49,674 nt of DNA from Rickettsiales bacterium (GTDB lineage: Bacteria > Pseudomonadota > Alphaproteobacteria > Rickettsiales > JAJNBL01): the NCBI GenBank assembly GCA_021156175.1, contig JAJNBL010000003.1:1-49674 (forward strand), read 5' to 3'. The translations under genes were made by a program, and so were the position numbers. Below, piece after piece: positions 8,622 through 16,964 of the stretch. Each line of letters starts with the position of its first letter. Positions within the stretch are counted from its first letter, which is position 1. Below the pieces are notes generated by a model. The model did not search any database. It was given only the letters and a program-made list of their open reading frames with translations, and had not been told where the DNA came from.

Positions 8622-9947
8622 ATGGCTACAATACCAGAAACAAAATTCATTTTATCGGGCGCTTCATTCACAGGAGCAGAAGGTGAACCAGCTACTATCA
8701 CCTACTCATTTAAAGATAGATTTTATGAAGGCTCCGATCTTGGTCCAAAAGAAATTGAAGCCGTGCATGGCGTATTACAAACATTATCGGATATCGCCAA
8801 TATTACATTCACGGAAGTAAAAGCAGGTGAAAAATATGATCTCGCCTTCGCGCAGGCTTCAAATAATGAGCCATCGGAACCATTGTATGGTCTGACTTCA
8901 GGTTCGGATAAGGGGATTGGAAAAATTTTTGATGCCCAGGTCAATATTGCTAAGGACAGCGATCTTCAGCCGGGTGGAACGGAATATTTACATTTATTAC
9001 AAAATATGGAACGGGTGCTGGGGGTAACTGCTCCTGGTGAGCAGATTGTTTTCGAAGATGACGGTGTAAAGCATGAGTCTCTTCCAGCGGAACTTGATAA
9101 GCCAGAATTTACGATTATGTCGCACAATGAAGGGGACTATAAGGACATCCATCCTTCTGCTCCAATGACCCTGGATATTGCAGCGCTCCAACAGCTTTAC
9201 GGTGCAAACCATAATTATCATGCTGGGGATGATGTCTATAAATTTGACGGTAGCAAATTGCTGAAAACCATCTGGGATGGTGGAGGGAATGACACCTTTG
9301 ATACGAGTCAATACAAAGGAAATGTGACTCTCGATCTTCGCGAAGGCCCCACCCACGCAACGCATGTTGGCGATAGCCATATCTGGAACGCATTTGGAGC
9401 GAATATCGAAAACGGCACGGCAGGTGATGGTGATGATGTGATTTTTGGTAACGCGCTTGGGAACAAATTAATAGGCAATGCGGGCAATGATACCATTTAT
9501 GGTCACGAGGGAGACGACACCATTTATGGTGGTCGGGGGAAGGATTTCCTTTATGGCGATAAAGGAAATGATCTTCTTTATGGCGGAAAAGGCAATGATA
9601 CCATCCATGGTGGCCAGGGTAACGATACTATCTTCGGCGATGAAGGAGATGATGTTCTCTGGGGAGATCGTGGCAATGACCGTCTCGACGGAGGGTTAGG
9701 AAGAGATACCTTCTGTTTTGGTCCAAACAGTGGCGTGGATGTCATTATGGACTTTAACAGTTCAGGCAAGCATGAGGGGGATATTTTGCAAATCTCCAAA
9801 GAAATTTTTGCGACACCTCAAGATGCACTCTCCCATGTCAGTTACCATGACGGCAACGCCATCGTTGATTTGGGGCATGGCAATAGTGTGACCTTGCTCG
9901 GTATTGAGAGCGGTGAATTGACGGTAGATGATTTCCAAGTGTTCTAG
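8622..9947 (+). CDS. RTX serralysin-like protein 2, protease site lost
   Basis: 441 residues, second paralog. The start is set at 8622 (MATIPETKF) by the TAGGAG site just upstream. The open frame extends back to 8550 but runs through the preceding hairpin. Order: N-terminal metzincin-like domain (about 1-140), Met-turn (166-168), M10 C-terminal-type segment, RTX nonapeptides (about 270-370), tail DDFQVF. At the zinc site the HELGHxxGLKH of paralogs 3 and 4 is replaced by QNMERVLGVTA (127-137), so no zinc ligand or catalytic Glu remains. The Met-turn is MSH instead of MSY. It is closest to paralog 1 in the C-terminal half, with near-identical blocks around the DGNA-VDLGHGNSVTLLG segment, suggesting a recent duplication after the protease site was lost. 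Confidence 0.88.
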   Translation: MATIPETKFILSGASFTGAEGEPATITYSFKDRFYEGSDLGPKEIEAVHGVLQTLSDIANITFTEVKAGEKYDLAFAQASNNEPSEPLYGLTSGSDKGIGKIFDAQVNIAKDSDLQPGGTEYLHLLQNMERVLGVTAPGEQIVFEDDGVKHESLPAELDKPEFTIMSHNEGDYKDIHPSAPMTLDIAALQQLYGANHNYHAGDDVYKFDGSKLLKTIWDGGGNDTFDTSQYKGNVTLDLREGPTHATHVGDSHIWNAFGANIENGTAGDGDDVIFGNALGNKLIGNAGNDTIYGHEGDDTIYGGRGKDFLYGDKGNDLLYGGKGNDTIHGGQGNDTIFGDEGDDVLWGDRGNDRLDGGLGRDTFCFGPNSGVDVIMDFNSSGKHEGDILQISKEIFATPQDALSHVSYHDGNAIVDLGHGNSVTLLGIESGELTVDDFQVF

Positions 9948-9970
9948 TCACAACAGATTTGCAAAACGAT

Positions 9971-10002
9971 AGGCCCTAGAAGTTCTCTCTAGGGCCTTTT
10001 TT
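9971..10002 (+). terminator. Rho-independent terminator between RTX genes 2 and 3
   Basis: A perfect 10-bp stem (AGGCCCTAGA with TCTAGGGCCT) and a 7-base loop are followed by a TTTTTT run. It starts 24 bases after the stop of RTX gene 2. Gene 3 begins 20 bases beyond it, so its transcription needs read-through or a promoter inside the previous gene. Confidence 0.85.
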
Positions 10003-10021
10003 ACTAATTAGGAAACAAGCC

Positions 10022-11284
10022 ATGCTCCCCGTGCAAGAAGCTGCTGCTGTTATCTCAGATCATGGAACATTAAACGGGACTGTGGGAAGTCCAGCTCTTG
10101 TTCAATATACGTTCTATGGTACCTTCTTAAATGGAATGATGCGCTTAAATCTCCAACAACAGGCGGTAGCCAGGGAGGCAATGCAAAGCTTTTCTCATGT
10201 CGCAAATATCGAATTTACTCCAGCTCGTTTAAACCAGCCGTATGATCTTGGTTTTGGTGTTATGGATCTCTATAAAGAGGGATTTTCAGGCCTAACCATT
10301 GGTGACAGCTTAGAAAACAAAATTATTCCGCCTGTAGAGATTTTTATGGATAGGCTTATTTCGGGGTATAAGTCAGGGGGGGATTGGTACAGTGTCTTGC
10401 TCCATGAGTTAGGTCATGCGGTAGGTTTAAAACATAGTGGCGATTACTGGGATGGCGCGGATTCTGGGCCTTTTCTTTCAAAGGAATTAGATAATAACGA
10501 TGTTACGGTAATGTCCTATAATCCAGGAAAATACGATAATCTCGTTCCTTCCACACCTATGATTCTCGATATCGCAGCGTTACAGCATCTGTATGGTGCA
10601 AATCATAACTATAACGCAGGCGATAATATCTATCGATTAGATGGTACTCCGCGTCTGGAAACGTTATGGGATGGCGGCGGGAATGATACGATCAGCACCG
10701 TAGAATATAGAGGGAGTGTATCGTTAGATCTCCGTGAAGGTGTCAGTTTCATAACTCATGTAGGAAAAAGCCATATCTGGAATGCGTTTGGGGCAAATAT
10801 TGAAAATGGCCAGACGGGAAAGGGCAATGATCTTGTGACAGGTAATGACCTTGCGAACCGGTTAGAGGGAAATGGAGGGAATGATACTCTTTATGGCGGC
10901 AAGGGCGATGATGTGCTTCAAGGCAATGTCGGGAATGATATACTACATGGTGGACAAGGAAACGATACTCTTTACGGCGGCAAGGGCGATGATGTGCTTT
11001 GGGGTGATCGTGGAAATGATGTAATGGTGGGTGGTGCAGGAAATGATGTTTTTGTGTTTCGTCCAGGAAGTGGGAACGACATAATTACCGATTTTACGGG
11101 TGAAGCTTCCAAGTCAGGTGACAAAATCCAGTTTTCTCCTCAGATATTTGCTAATACAGAATCCGTACTTGAAAACATTTCTTATCGTGCTGGAGATGCT
11201 GTTATTAACTTGGGATCCGGAAGTAGTGTTACGCTGCTCGGGGTTATGAGCGGATTGACGGTTGATGATTTCCTTTTAGCCTAA
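10022..11284 (+). CDS. RTX serralysin-like metalloprotease 3 (intact zinc site)
   Basis: 420 residues. Family M10B (serralysin) zinc endopeptidase layout: N-terminal catalytic domain with HELGHAVGLKH at 128-138 (three His ligands and catalytic Glu) and the Met-turn VMSY at 163-166. These are followed by the conserved MILDIAALQHLYGAN segment, a WDGGGNDT/DLREG/HIWNAFGANIENG core, a short block of RTX nonapeptides (about 285-345), and the tail ending DDFLLA. By family it is secreted unfolded by a type I system and folds on binding calcium outside the cell, where it degrades proteins. No propeptide or N-terminal signal peptide is visible beyond a short leader. It is the third of four tandem paralogs; the first two have lost this active site. 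Confidence 0.92.
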   Translation: MLPVQEAAAVISDHGTLNGTVGSPALVQYTFYGTFLNGMMRLNLQQQAVAREAMQSFSHVANIEFTPARLNQPYDLGFGVMDLYKEGFSGLTIGDSLENKIIPPVEIFMDRLISGYKSGGDWYSVLLHELGHAVGLKHSGDYWDGADSGPFLSKELDNNDVTVMSYNPGKYDNLVPSTPMILDIAALQHLYGANHNYNAGDNIYRLDGTPRLETLWDGGGNDTISTVEYRGSVSLDLREGVSFITHVGKSHIWNAFGANIENGQTGKGNDLVTGNDLANRLEGNGGNDTLYGGKGDDVLQGNVGNDILHGGQGNDTLYGGKGDDVLWGDRGNDVMVGGAGNDVFVFRPGSGNDIITDFTGEASKSGDKIQFSPQIFANTESVLENISYRAGDAVINLGSGSSVTLLGVMSGLTVDDFLLA

Positions 11285-11355
11285 ATTAGGCTTGCCTAGA
11301 GTGATCTGGGTATTATAGTGGCTCTCTCATAACATATATAGGGAGATGTTATTTT

Positions 11356-12795
11356 ATGTTTGCCACACCGGAAGCCGCATCTGTTAGTTCAGGTAATACT
11401 CTCAGCGGAGCAATTGGTAGCGCCACCTCTGTCCGTTACACCTTTACAGGTACCTTTTGGGGAGGCATCAATCTTTCCGCAGAAGAGCAAGGTTCTGCGC
11501 GTCTTGCGATGCAAAACTTTTCTAATGTGGCGAATGTCACTTTTATCCAAGCGGCCACAGGCCAAAATTATACGCTTGCTTTTTCCCAAGCTGATTTAGA
11601 ACCCGGAATGTTGGGGCTGAACTTATCGACGGTAATCGGCACAAAAATCAATAAGTCTGAAGTGTATATCGATACCGCGGTGAGTGGGTTCCAGTCAGGA
11701 GGGGGTGGACACTATGTGATGCTTCATGAACTTGGCCATGGCTTAGGGTTAAAGCATAGCGGTAATGTCAGTGAGAATGAAACGCCACCTTTTTTATCCG
11801 CGGCATTGGACACACAAGACTATACGATCATGTCCTATAATCACGGTGCTTATTCAAGCGCAACGGCGCCTTCGACTCCCATGATCCTTGATATTGCAGC
11901 ACTTCACCATATGTATGGAGCGAACCACGCCTATAATGCGGGAAATAGCACCTATAGCTATAATGGCGGGTCGCTTGTTGCGACTCTCTGGGATGGTGGC
12001 GGGAGCGATACAATCAGCAGTGTGGGCTATAGCGGCAACGCGACCATTGATTTGCGCGAGGGCGTAAATTCTGTTTCCCATATTGGAAATACGCATCTTT
12101 GGAATGCGTTTGGGGCAAATATTGAAAATGCACAAACGGGTGGAGGCAGTGATACGGTTACGGGGAATGCCCTTGCCAATACCGTTGAAAGCAACGGTGG
12201 GAATGATACTGTCAATGGCCGGGCCGGGAATGATGTGCTTTTCGGTGGCGATGGGAATGATTCCGTTCGCGGTGGGAACGACAATGACTTTATCAATGGA
12301 AATATGGGCGCTGATCAAGTCTATGGTGATGCGGGGAATGATACTGTCCGCGGTGGAAAAGGTGTCGATGTTGTCTATGGAAACGCGGGCGATGACCAAC
12401 TATTCGGTGATTTCGATAACGACACGGTGTATGGAGAGGCGGGGAATGATCTCCTTCGTGGTGGAAAGGGCGATGACACCCTAATTGGTGCCGATGGCAA
12501 TGACATATTCTGGGGTGATCTCGGGAATGACCAGATGCAAGGTGGCGCAGGTAATGATATCTTTGTATTTCTTACGGGAAGTGGTGTGGATAGGATTGCA
12601 GATTTCGCGGGTGCGGGGGCTGTCGTGGGGGATAAGATCCTGTTTTCCTCGCAGATCTTTGCCACTACTGCCGCAGCGCTTGCTGCGGTCACTTACAGTG
12701 AAGGGAATGCCACGATGAGTTTGGGAAGTGGAAGCACCCTGACGTTGTCCGGTGTAAGTGGCGGCTTAACAGTGGATGATTTTCAAATTATCTAA
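11356..12795 (+). CDS. RTX serralysin-like metalloprotease 4 (intact zinc site)
   Basis: 479 residues, fourth paralog. Active-site motif HELGHGLGLKH at 124-134 and Met-turn IMSY at 158-161, so all expected serralysin ligands are present. It is followed by MILDIAALHHMYGAN, WDGGGSDT, DLREG, HLWNAFGANIENA and a long RTX nonapeptide array (about 265-405), then a tail ending DDFQII. Expected role: calcium-dependent secreted zinc protease exported by a type I ABC system through its C-terminus. Ribosome binding site GGGAG lies before the ATG. The stop overlaps the stop of the convergent tatA gene. The intergenic space before it holds no strong terminator, so genes 3 and 4 may share a transcript. Confidence 0.92.
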   Translation: MFATPEAASVSSGNTLSGAIGSATSVRYTFTGTFWGGINLSAEEQGSARLAMQNFSNVANVTFIQAATGQNYTLAFSQADLEPGMLGLNLSTVIGTKINKSEVYIDTAVSGFQSGGGGHYVMLHELGHGLGLKHSGNVSENETPPFLSAALDTQDYTIMSYNHGAYSSATAPSTPMILDIAALHHMYGANHAYNAGNSTYSYNGGSLVATLWDGGGSDTISSVGYSGNATIDLREGVNSVSHIGNTHLWNAFGANIENAQTGGGSDTVTGNALANTVESNGGNDTVNGRAGNDVLFGGDGNDSVRGGNDNDFINGNMGADQVYGDAGNDTVRGGKGVDVVYGNAGDDQLFGDFDNDTVYGEAGNDLLRGGKGDDTLIGADGNDIFWGDLGNDQMQGGAGNDIFVFLTGSGVDRIADFAGAGAVVGDKILFSSQIFATTAAALAAVTYSEGNATMSLGSGSTLTLSGVSGGLTVDDFQII

Positions 12796-12947
12796 GCATC
12801 GTTATCGTTGGATTTTGGGTCTTCTTTTAACCCGTCGCGCAAGTTGCGGAGGCCTTTGCCCATCTCGCCCATAACGTTTGGCAGTTTTCCTACGCCAAAG
12901 ATAGCGAACACGATCGTGAGAATCAGTAATAATTTTAATACAGACAT
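12792..12947 (-). CDS. tatA: Sec-independent (twin-arginine) translocase subunit TatA
   Basis: 51 residues (MSVLKLLLILTIVFAIFGVG...). Short N-terminal transmembrane helix, the F-G-x-G-K-L-P hinge, then the amphipathic helix NVMGEMGKGLRNLRDGLKED and a charged tail, all diagnostic of TatA/E. A strong AAGGAG ribosome binding site lies 8 bases before the ATG. TatA forms the pore-like ring that passes folded, twin-arginine proteins across the inner membrane with TatBC. Unlike many proteobacteria, no tatB or tatC is adjacent. The stop overlaps that of RTX gene 4 on the other strand. The gene is easily missed because of its size. Confidence 0.9.
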   Translation of the reverse strand: MSVLKLLLILTIVFAIFGVGKLPNVMGEMGKGLRNLRDGLKEDPKSNDNDA

Positions 12948-13085
12948 CGAACTAACTCCTTAAGAAAAAACCTGATTCTGATTAGCATAGTAGAGATAGT
13001 AGAGGAAGGCAAGGGGGTAGGCTTGTAATTTCCGAAAGGTTATGTTTTAATTACAGGCAGCTAGTTCAAGATTAAGGGGATAGGG

Positions 13086-13511
13086 ATGCGCATTATCGGT
13101 CCGGGCGGAGTAAATCAGCCGAGCTCCGTGAAAAAGAAGAAAAAAATTTCCGACTCCGAGGATTTTGATTCCTTTCTCAGCAGCGCAGGCGATGTTGATG
13201 ATGCGGTGTCAGTGTCACAATCCTCTTCCATTTCGGCGATGGATAGCCTTCTTTCCCTTCAGGAAGTGGGGACTCCGCCATCATTGACGGAAGCGGCGAC
13301 CGAACGAGGCCAGCAACTTATTGATTATTTGGACGATATTCGTCATGGGTTGCTAACCGGTGGCTTGCAAGAAGAGCGTATTCGTTCTTTAAGCACACTA
13401 ATCGAAAAATCCCGCCCGGATGTTGTCGATCCAGGTTTAAATCAGATACTCGATGAAATTGAAATCCGAGCAGCAGTAGAGCTTGCGAAGCTTAAGCGCG
13501 GAAAGAAATAG
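13086..13511 (+). CDS. fliX: Flagellar assembly regulator FliX
   Basis: 141 residues. It starts MRIIGPGG and ends with the conserved SLLSLQE, GQQLIDYLDDIRHGLLTGGL, and DPGLNQILDEIEIRAAVELAKLKR blocks of the alphaproteobacterial FliX family. In Caulobacter FliX links assembly of the early flagellar basal body to FlbD-dependent transcription of later flagellar genes. Its presence argues for a flagellated alphaproteobacterium. The ribosome binding site is AAGGGG shortly before the ATG. It is divergent from tatA (138-base gap) and convergent with the next gene; no other flagellar structural gene lies nearby. Confidence 0.88.
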   Translation: MRIIGPGGVNQPSSVKKKKKISDSEDFDSFLSSAGDVDDAVSVSQSSSISAMDSLLSLQEVGTPPSLTEAATERGQQLIDYLDDIRHGLLTGGLQEERIRSLSTLIEKSRPDVVDPGLNQILDEIEIRAAVELAKLKRGKK

Positions 13512-13520
13512 TTTTTGGCG

Positions 13521-13925
13521 TTACGCCGCATTCGCTTTTAATGATCCTTGAGAGGCAATCAACGAAGGCACGCTACAACGGTAGCGGGGCTGGGATTGCT
13601 TATCCAAATATTGCGTGTATTTTTCGGGCAGCCTTCGAAGGAAATCCCGGTCGGTTTGGGAAGGGGCAAGGTAGGCCAGTAACTGTTGCATTTTCACGAT
13701 GGCACCCATCGGAGGAACCGGCAAGTTGGTTTCTTCCTTCAACATAAACAATAGCTTGTTTCCACCCGGCTGCACCGTGCAGGCGATAGCAAGGGTTTGG
13801 CTGTTTTCTTCGATATTCGTATAGGGAAAAGTATCCCGGAAAGTCACGATGGCATGTTGGCCTGTTATAAAAACAGAATCAATAATGCCATCTAGTGAAC
13901 TGTTATAATGAGAAAAACTCCGCAT
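13521..13925 (-). CDS. Conserved-looking hypothetical protein
   Basis: 134 residues, no family recognised. It appears to be a soluble alpha/beta domain with no signal peptide or membrane segment. The start is placed at 13925 because GGGAG lies 6 bases before that ATG; the ATG at 13931 directly abuts the GGGAG and would be poorly spaced. It converges on fliX with a 9-base gap. A flagellar role is possible from position but is not supported by any motif. Confidence 0.6.
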   Translation of the reverse strand: MRSFSHYNSSLDGIIDSVFITGQHAIVTFRDTFPYTNIEENSQTLAIACTVQPGGNKLLFMLKEETNLPVPPMGAIVKMQQLLAYLAPSQTDRDFLRRLPEKYTQYLDKQSQPRYRCSVPSLIASQGSLKANAA

Positions 13926-14115
13926 CGACATCTCCCTTGTCTAACGATGTTCTGGTTACTTCGTTCCGTGGAGTAAATGTAACAGGGAATGGTTAATAAA
14001 GGGTTAACAATATTAAATAAATACAATGAAAACAGTTAATTACACCATGGGTAGAATAAATGAGATTGAGTTGCGTGTGGGGGTGAGGAAAAAGAGCTAA
14101 TGCTCCTGATAATAG

Positions 14116-14144
14116 TTGACGTTTAATTATTGTTATATTAATAA
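14116..14144 (+). promoter_or_regulatory. Candidate sigma70-type promoter for the 14171 gene
   Basis: TTGACG (14116-14121) and TAATAA (14139-14144) are separated by 17 bases in a very AT-rich stretch, ending 26 bases before the ATG. The region from 13932 to 14170 holds no other gene. Confidence 0.5.
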
Positions 14145-14170
14145 TTTTCGAAATTTAATTGAGATAAGCC

Positions 14171-15628
14171 ATGTCCAAATCTTCATCTTCAGAACTTAGG
14201 GAATTTAATCGCAGTAAATCTGATTCTAAGCAATCTGCGCCTGAATCTGAAGTGCGTCCATTAGCATTACCATTAAAAATTACTCAAAATTCTCCTTTAC
14301 TAACACTTCGGAGGATAAATTTGAATGACGTATTTAAAAGTACTAAAGATTTTGAAAAAACTGAATTCAAAAAGGGGGAAACTTACGGCTCTGTAATGGA
14401 AAAAGAGCAGAACATTCAGGCTTTTGTCAAAGGAACAAGTCTCTTTTCTAGAAGCAACGTTTATACAGAATCTACTGCTGGGAAAAGAGGTGCTGTTGGC
14501 GCTACTCTGGTAAAAGCACTAGTTGCTGTAACACTATGTTCGTTTCCTGGCGGGATGTTTTATCTCACTGGAAGTTATGTCTGGTTAATTTCTGGTGGTG
14601 TTACATCTCTTGCGGTATTAGGAGCAGTAGAAGGATATTCTTTTCTTCTACAAAAATTATACCCTCCTGTCCTTCCACTTGATTTACATGCTGGTATCAA
14701 TCGTACACGAACGCTAGAAAAAGAATTAGGAACAACATATTTCGAATCAATTCCCAAAGTTTATGCTTTAGAAAAAGGAGTTGATAAATTTTATTTTGAA
14801 ACGGTTAAAGACCTCTTTAATCAGGCATCTGCATCAGACCAAGTCAAATCCATAGCACAAAATGGGCTTACTTTTATGAAAGCTTCTGTGCTGTTTTCAA
14901 AAGAGCGTGCACGGTTTTCTCACTGTAAATGGCATTATATTTGTAAGCCTGCTTCCGCTGAGGCTTATTATCCATATTTTATGAAAATGCCTGGTGACAT
15001 GCAAAAGGAAATACTTCAACGAGTTGAAGTTGATAATAATGGCAAAGGAGTATCGCTTGGAGATGATATAGAACGTTATATCCACTCTTATTATATACTC
15101 CCTAAAAGAGGAAAAAACCAGGAAGCGCAGCTTGATATTATTCAAAGTGTGGCTGAACGTGCTATACAAACATGGGTGGGAACGCTTCCATTAAACCAAA
15201 AACTTATGCTTTGGGAAAATCTCGCGCCGCAATCTAAGCCTAGCAAATTTCCGATAATTACCGATATAGCCAAACAATGTCTTCTCAGTGCGCTTTATGA
15301 TCTGGAGGTAAGAAATACTCTTGCTACTCACAAAGTGAAAGAATTTTTTGGTGAAGACGGCACTCGAAATTTGCAAGTAGGGTGGAAAGAAACACTGAAT
15401 TATATAAATGCTATTCCTACAGACTTTGAAGAGAAGAAGCGCTTACTTAAAGATATTTGTGATGGCACAAAGGCCACGATCGACGGTGACAAGAGTCGGC
15501 TTGTATTAAACAAAATTACAACTGATCGTGAAGATCGTCTTGATTTTACTCTTCAGGTATTTGCGAAACTTGCTAAAAAAGCTTTGGAGCCACAAGCTGA
15601 TCAAGGTTTGACGTCGAGGAGAAAGTAA
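14171..15628 (+). CDS. Hypothetical protein with a central membrane hairpin
   Basis: 485 residues, no recognised family. The first 100 residues are polar and Ser/Lys-rich. Two closely spaced hydrophobic helices follow (about 112-130 and 135-158), then a long soluble, mostly helical C-terminal region of about 320 residues. The gene is visibly more AT-rich, with codon choice (AAA, TTT, ATT, GAA) unlike its neighbours, and it has its own promoter. These traits suggest acquired DNA or a host-interaction protein, though no effector motif was seen. It converges on the TPR/beta-barrel gene with 7 bases between stops. Confidence 0.65.
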   Translation: MSKSSSSELREFNRSKSDSKQSAPESEVRPLALPLKITQNSPLLTLRRINLNDVFKSTKDFEKTEFKKGETYGSVMEKEQNIQAFVKGTSLFSRSNVYTESTAGKRGAVGATLVKALVAVTLCSFPGGMFYLTGSYVWLISGGVTSLAVLGAVEGYSFLLQKLYPPVLPLDLHAGINRTRTLEKELGTTYFESIPKVYALEKGVDKFYFETVKDLFNQASASDQVKSIAQNGLTFMKASVLFSKERARFSHCKWHYICKPASAEAYYPYFMKMPGDMQKEILQRVEVDNNGKGVSLGDDIERYIHSYYILPKRGKNQEAQLDIIQSVAERAIQTWVGTLPLNQKLMLWENLAPQSKPSKFPIITDIAKQCLLSALYDLEVRNTLATHKVKEFFGEDGTRNLQVGWKETLNYINAIPTDFEEKKRLLKDICDGTKATIDGDKSRLVLNKITTDREDRLDFTLQVFAKLAKKALEPQADQGLTSRRK

Positions 15629-15635
15629 GCAAGTA

Positions 15636-16964
15636 TCACTGATACTGCCATCCCAATGTCGTCATCACCCGATGGTTGTCATAGGCATAGTTTTCAATAT
15701 TAGAATCCACATGCTTATATTGATATCCTAAGCTCATCGTAAGGCCCAGGGCAAGTTTCTTGCCGATGCTAATATCGTTTGTCCAGTTTTCATCTTCCCG
15801 GATAGTAGAGGGATCAATGAAGCTGTCGATCCCATCATATTCCACCCATTGATAGGCGCTGCTAAGGCTTAAGAAGCTATCCCAGGGTAATACGCGGATA
15901 TAGCCCCCCGCCACCTCAATATAGTGGTTATCGTAATATTCCTGTCGCGTTCCTTCTTCCCGATAGGCGAAACTGCCGCTTAAGATATCATTTTGAGTAA
16001 GGAGGTATTTTGCTCCCAGCTTGCTTTGCCAAGCGTTCCCGGTTCGATCGGTATAGGTAAAGACGGTCGGGGAGTTCACGAAATGGCGATGCTCAAACGT
16101 TCCTTGGAGTGATAACAGAAGCCGGCTTGTGGGAGTATAATCCACCACAAGTTCGCCTTGAGGGATGCCGAGATATTCATTGCCATCAAGTGTGATATAG
16201 CTATAGCTGCCATTGAGGCCGATGCTGGTTTTCAGTTCCTTTAGCTGTAACGTTGGCCCCGTTTTTCCTGAAAGCAATCCAAGATCGAGTTCGTCCAGGT
16301 TGGTTTGTTGAGTTCCGTAAACGATGAGATTTGTGTTCCAGCGTAGACCATATTCCGGCGTATCCAGTTCTGCAATCCGGTAAGAATGCCCTACCACCGC
16401 ACTTGCAATCATTTGGGTATCATCGTCTTCTTGGGAATCGGCGGTCAAGGGAACGCTAATCCCTCCTACCTTCACTTGATCCGTGCTCGAAGCGGAGTTT
16501 GCATTCGTATCATAGCTGTAACCGACCGTGGCTCCGGCATAAAAACTGTGCGTCTTTAATGATTTTTCCGCAACGGCCAGAAGCTGCTGAATGTTAGTTA
16601 CGACCTCTTCCGGGGGATTGTGCGAAAGTACAGTCTCAAGTAACTTTTTTCCTTCTGCATATTCGCCGGTTTGGATCGAAAGGAGCGCTAAATCCAGACG
16701 AACACGATCCAGCGAAGGGTTGGCTTTGAGCATGGCTTTATAGGCGCGTTTGGCGCGGTTGAACTCTTCCAGGACCGTTGCCATCTGGGCATATTCAAAA
16801 TAGTAGTCCAGGTTATGGGGTTGGTCGGCGATACGGTGTTCCAGGATCACCAGGTTATCATAGGAAGGGGAGAGAGGGTCAGCTTTGGCTTGAGAGGCAA
16901 GGGAGACGAACGTAATCGTAAACGCTCCCATGAGCCAAAAGAATTTCCTCAAGCCGTGCTGCAT
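15636..16964 (-). CDS. TPR plus outer-membrane beta-barrel protein (Slam-like translocator candidate)
   Basis: 442 residues. Signal peptide at the N-terminus (hydrophobic 9-22, ending near SQAKA|DP), TPR helices (about 30-145), then a C-terminal region of alternating aromatic strands from about 150 to the end, starting FYAGATVGYSYDTNAN and closing with the aromatic tail LGWQYQ. This is the layout of Slam (surface lipoprotein assembly modulator, DUF560) proteins, which move TbpB-like substrates across the outer membrane, and of related TPR-barrel proteins. The start codon follows the stop of the FecR/TbpB-like gene with no gap (TAG then ATG), so the two are translationally coupled. A Slam role is inference from layout and partner gene. 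Confidence 0.6.
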   Translation of the reverse strand: MQHGLRKFFWLMGAFTITFVSLASQAKADPLSPSYDNLVILEHRIADQPHNLDYYFEYAQMATVLEEFNRAKRAYKAMLKANPSLDRVRLDLALLSIQTGEYAEGKKLLETVLSHNPPEEVVTNIQQLLAVAEKSLKTHSFYAGATVGYSYDTNANSASSTDQVKVGGISVPLTADSQEDDDTQMIASAVVGHSYRIAELDTPEYGLRWNTNLIVYGTQQTNLDELDLGLLSGKTGPTLQLKELKTSIGLNGSYSYITLDGNEYLGIPQGELVVDYTPTSRLLLSLQGTFEHRHFVNSPTVFTYTDRTGNAWQSKLGAKYLLTQNDILSGSFAYREEGTRQEYYDNHYIEVAGGYIRVLPWDSFLSLSSAYQWVEYDGIDSFIDPSTIREDENWTNDISIGKKLALGLTMSLGYQYKHVDSNIENYAYDNHRVMTTLGWQYQ

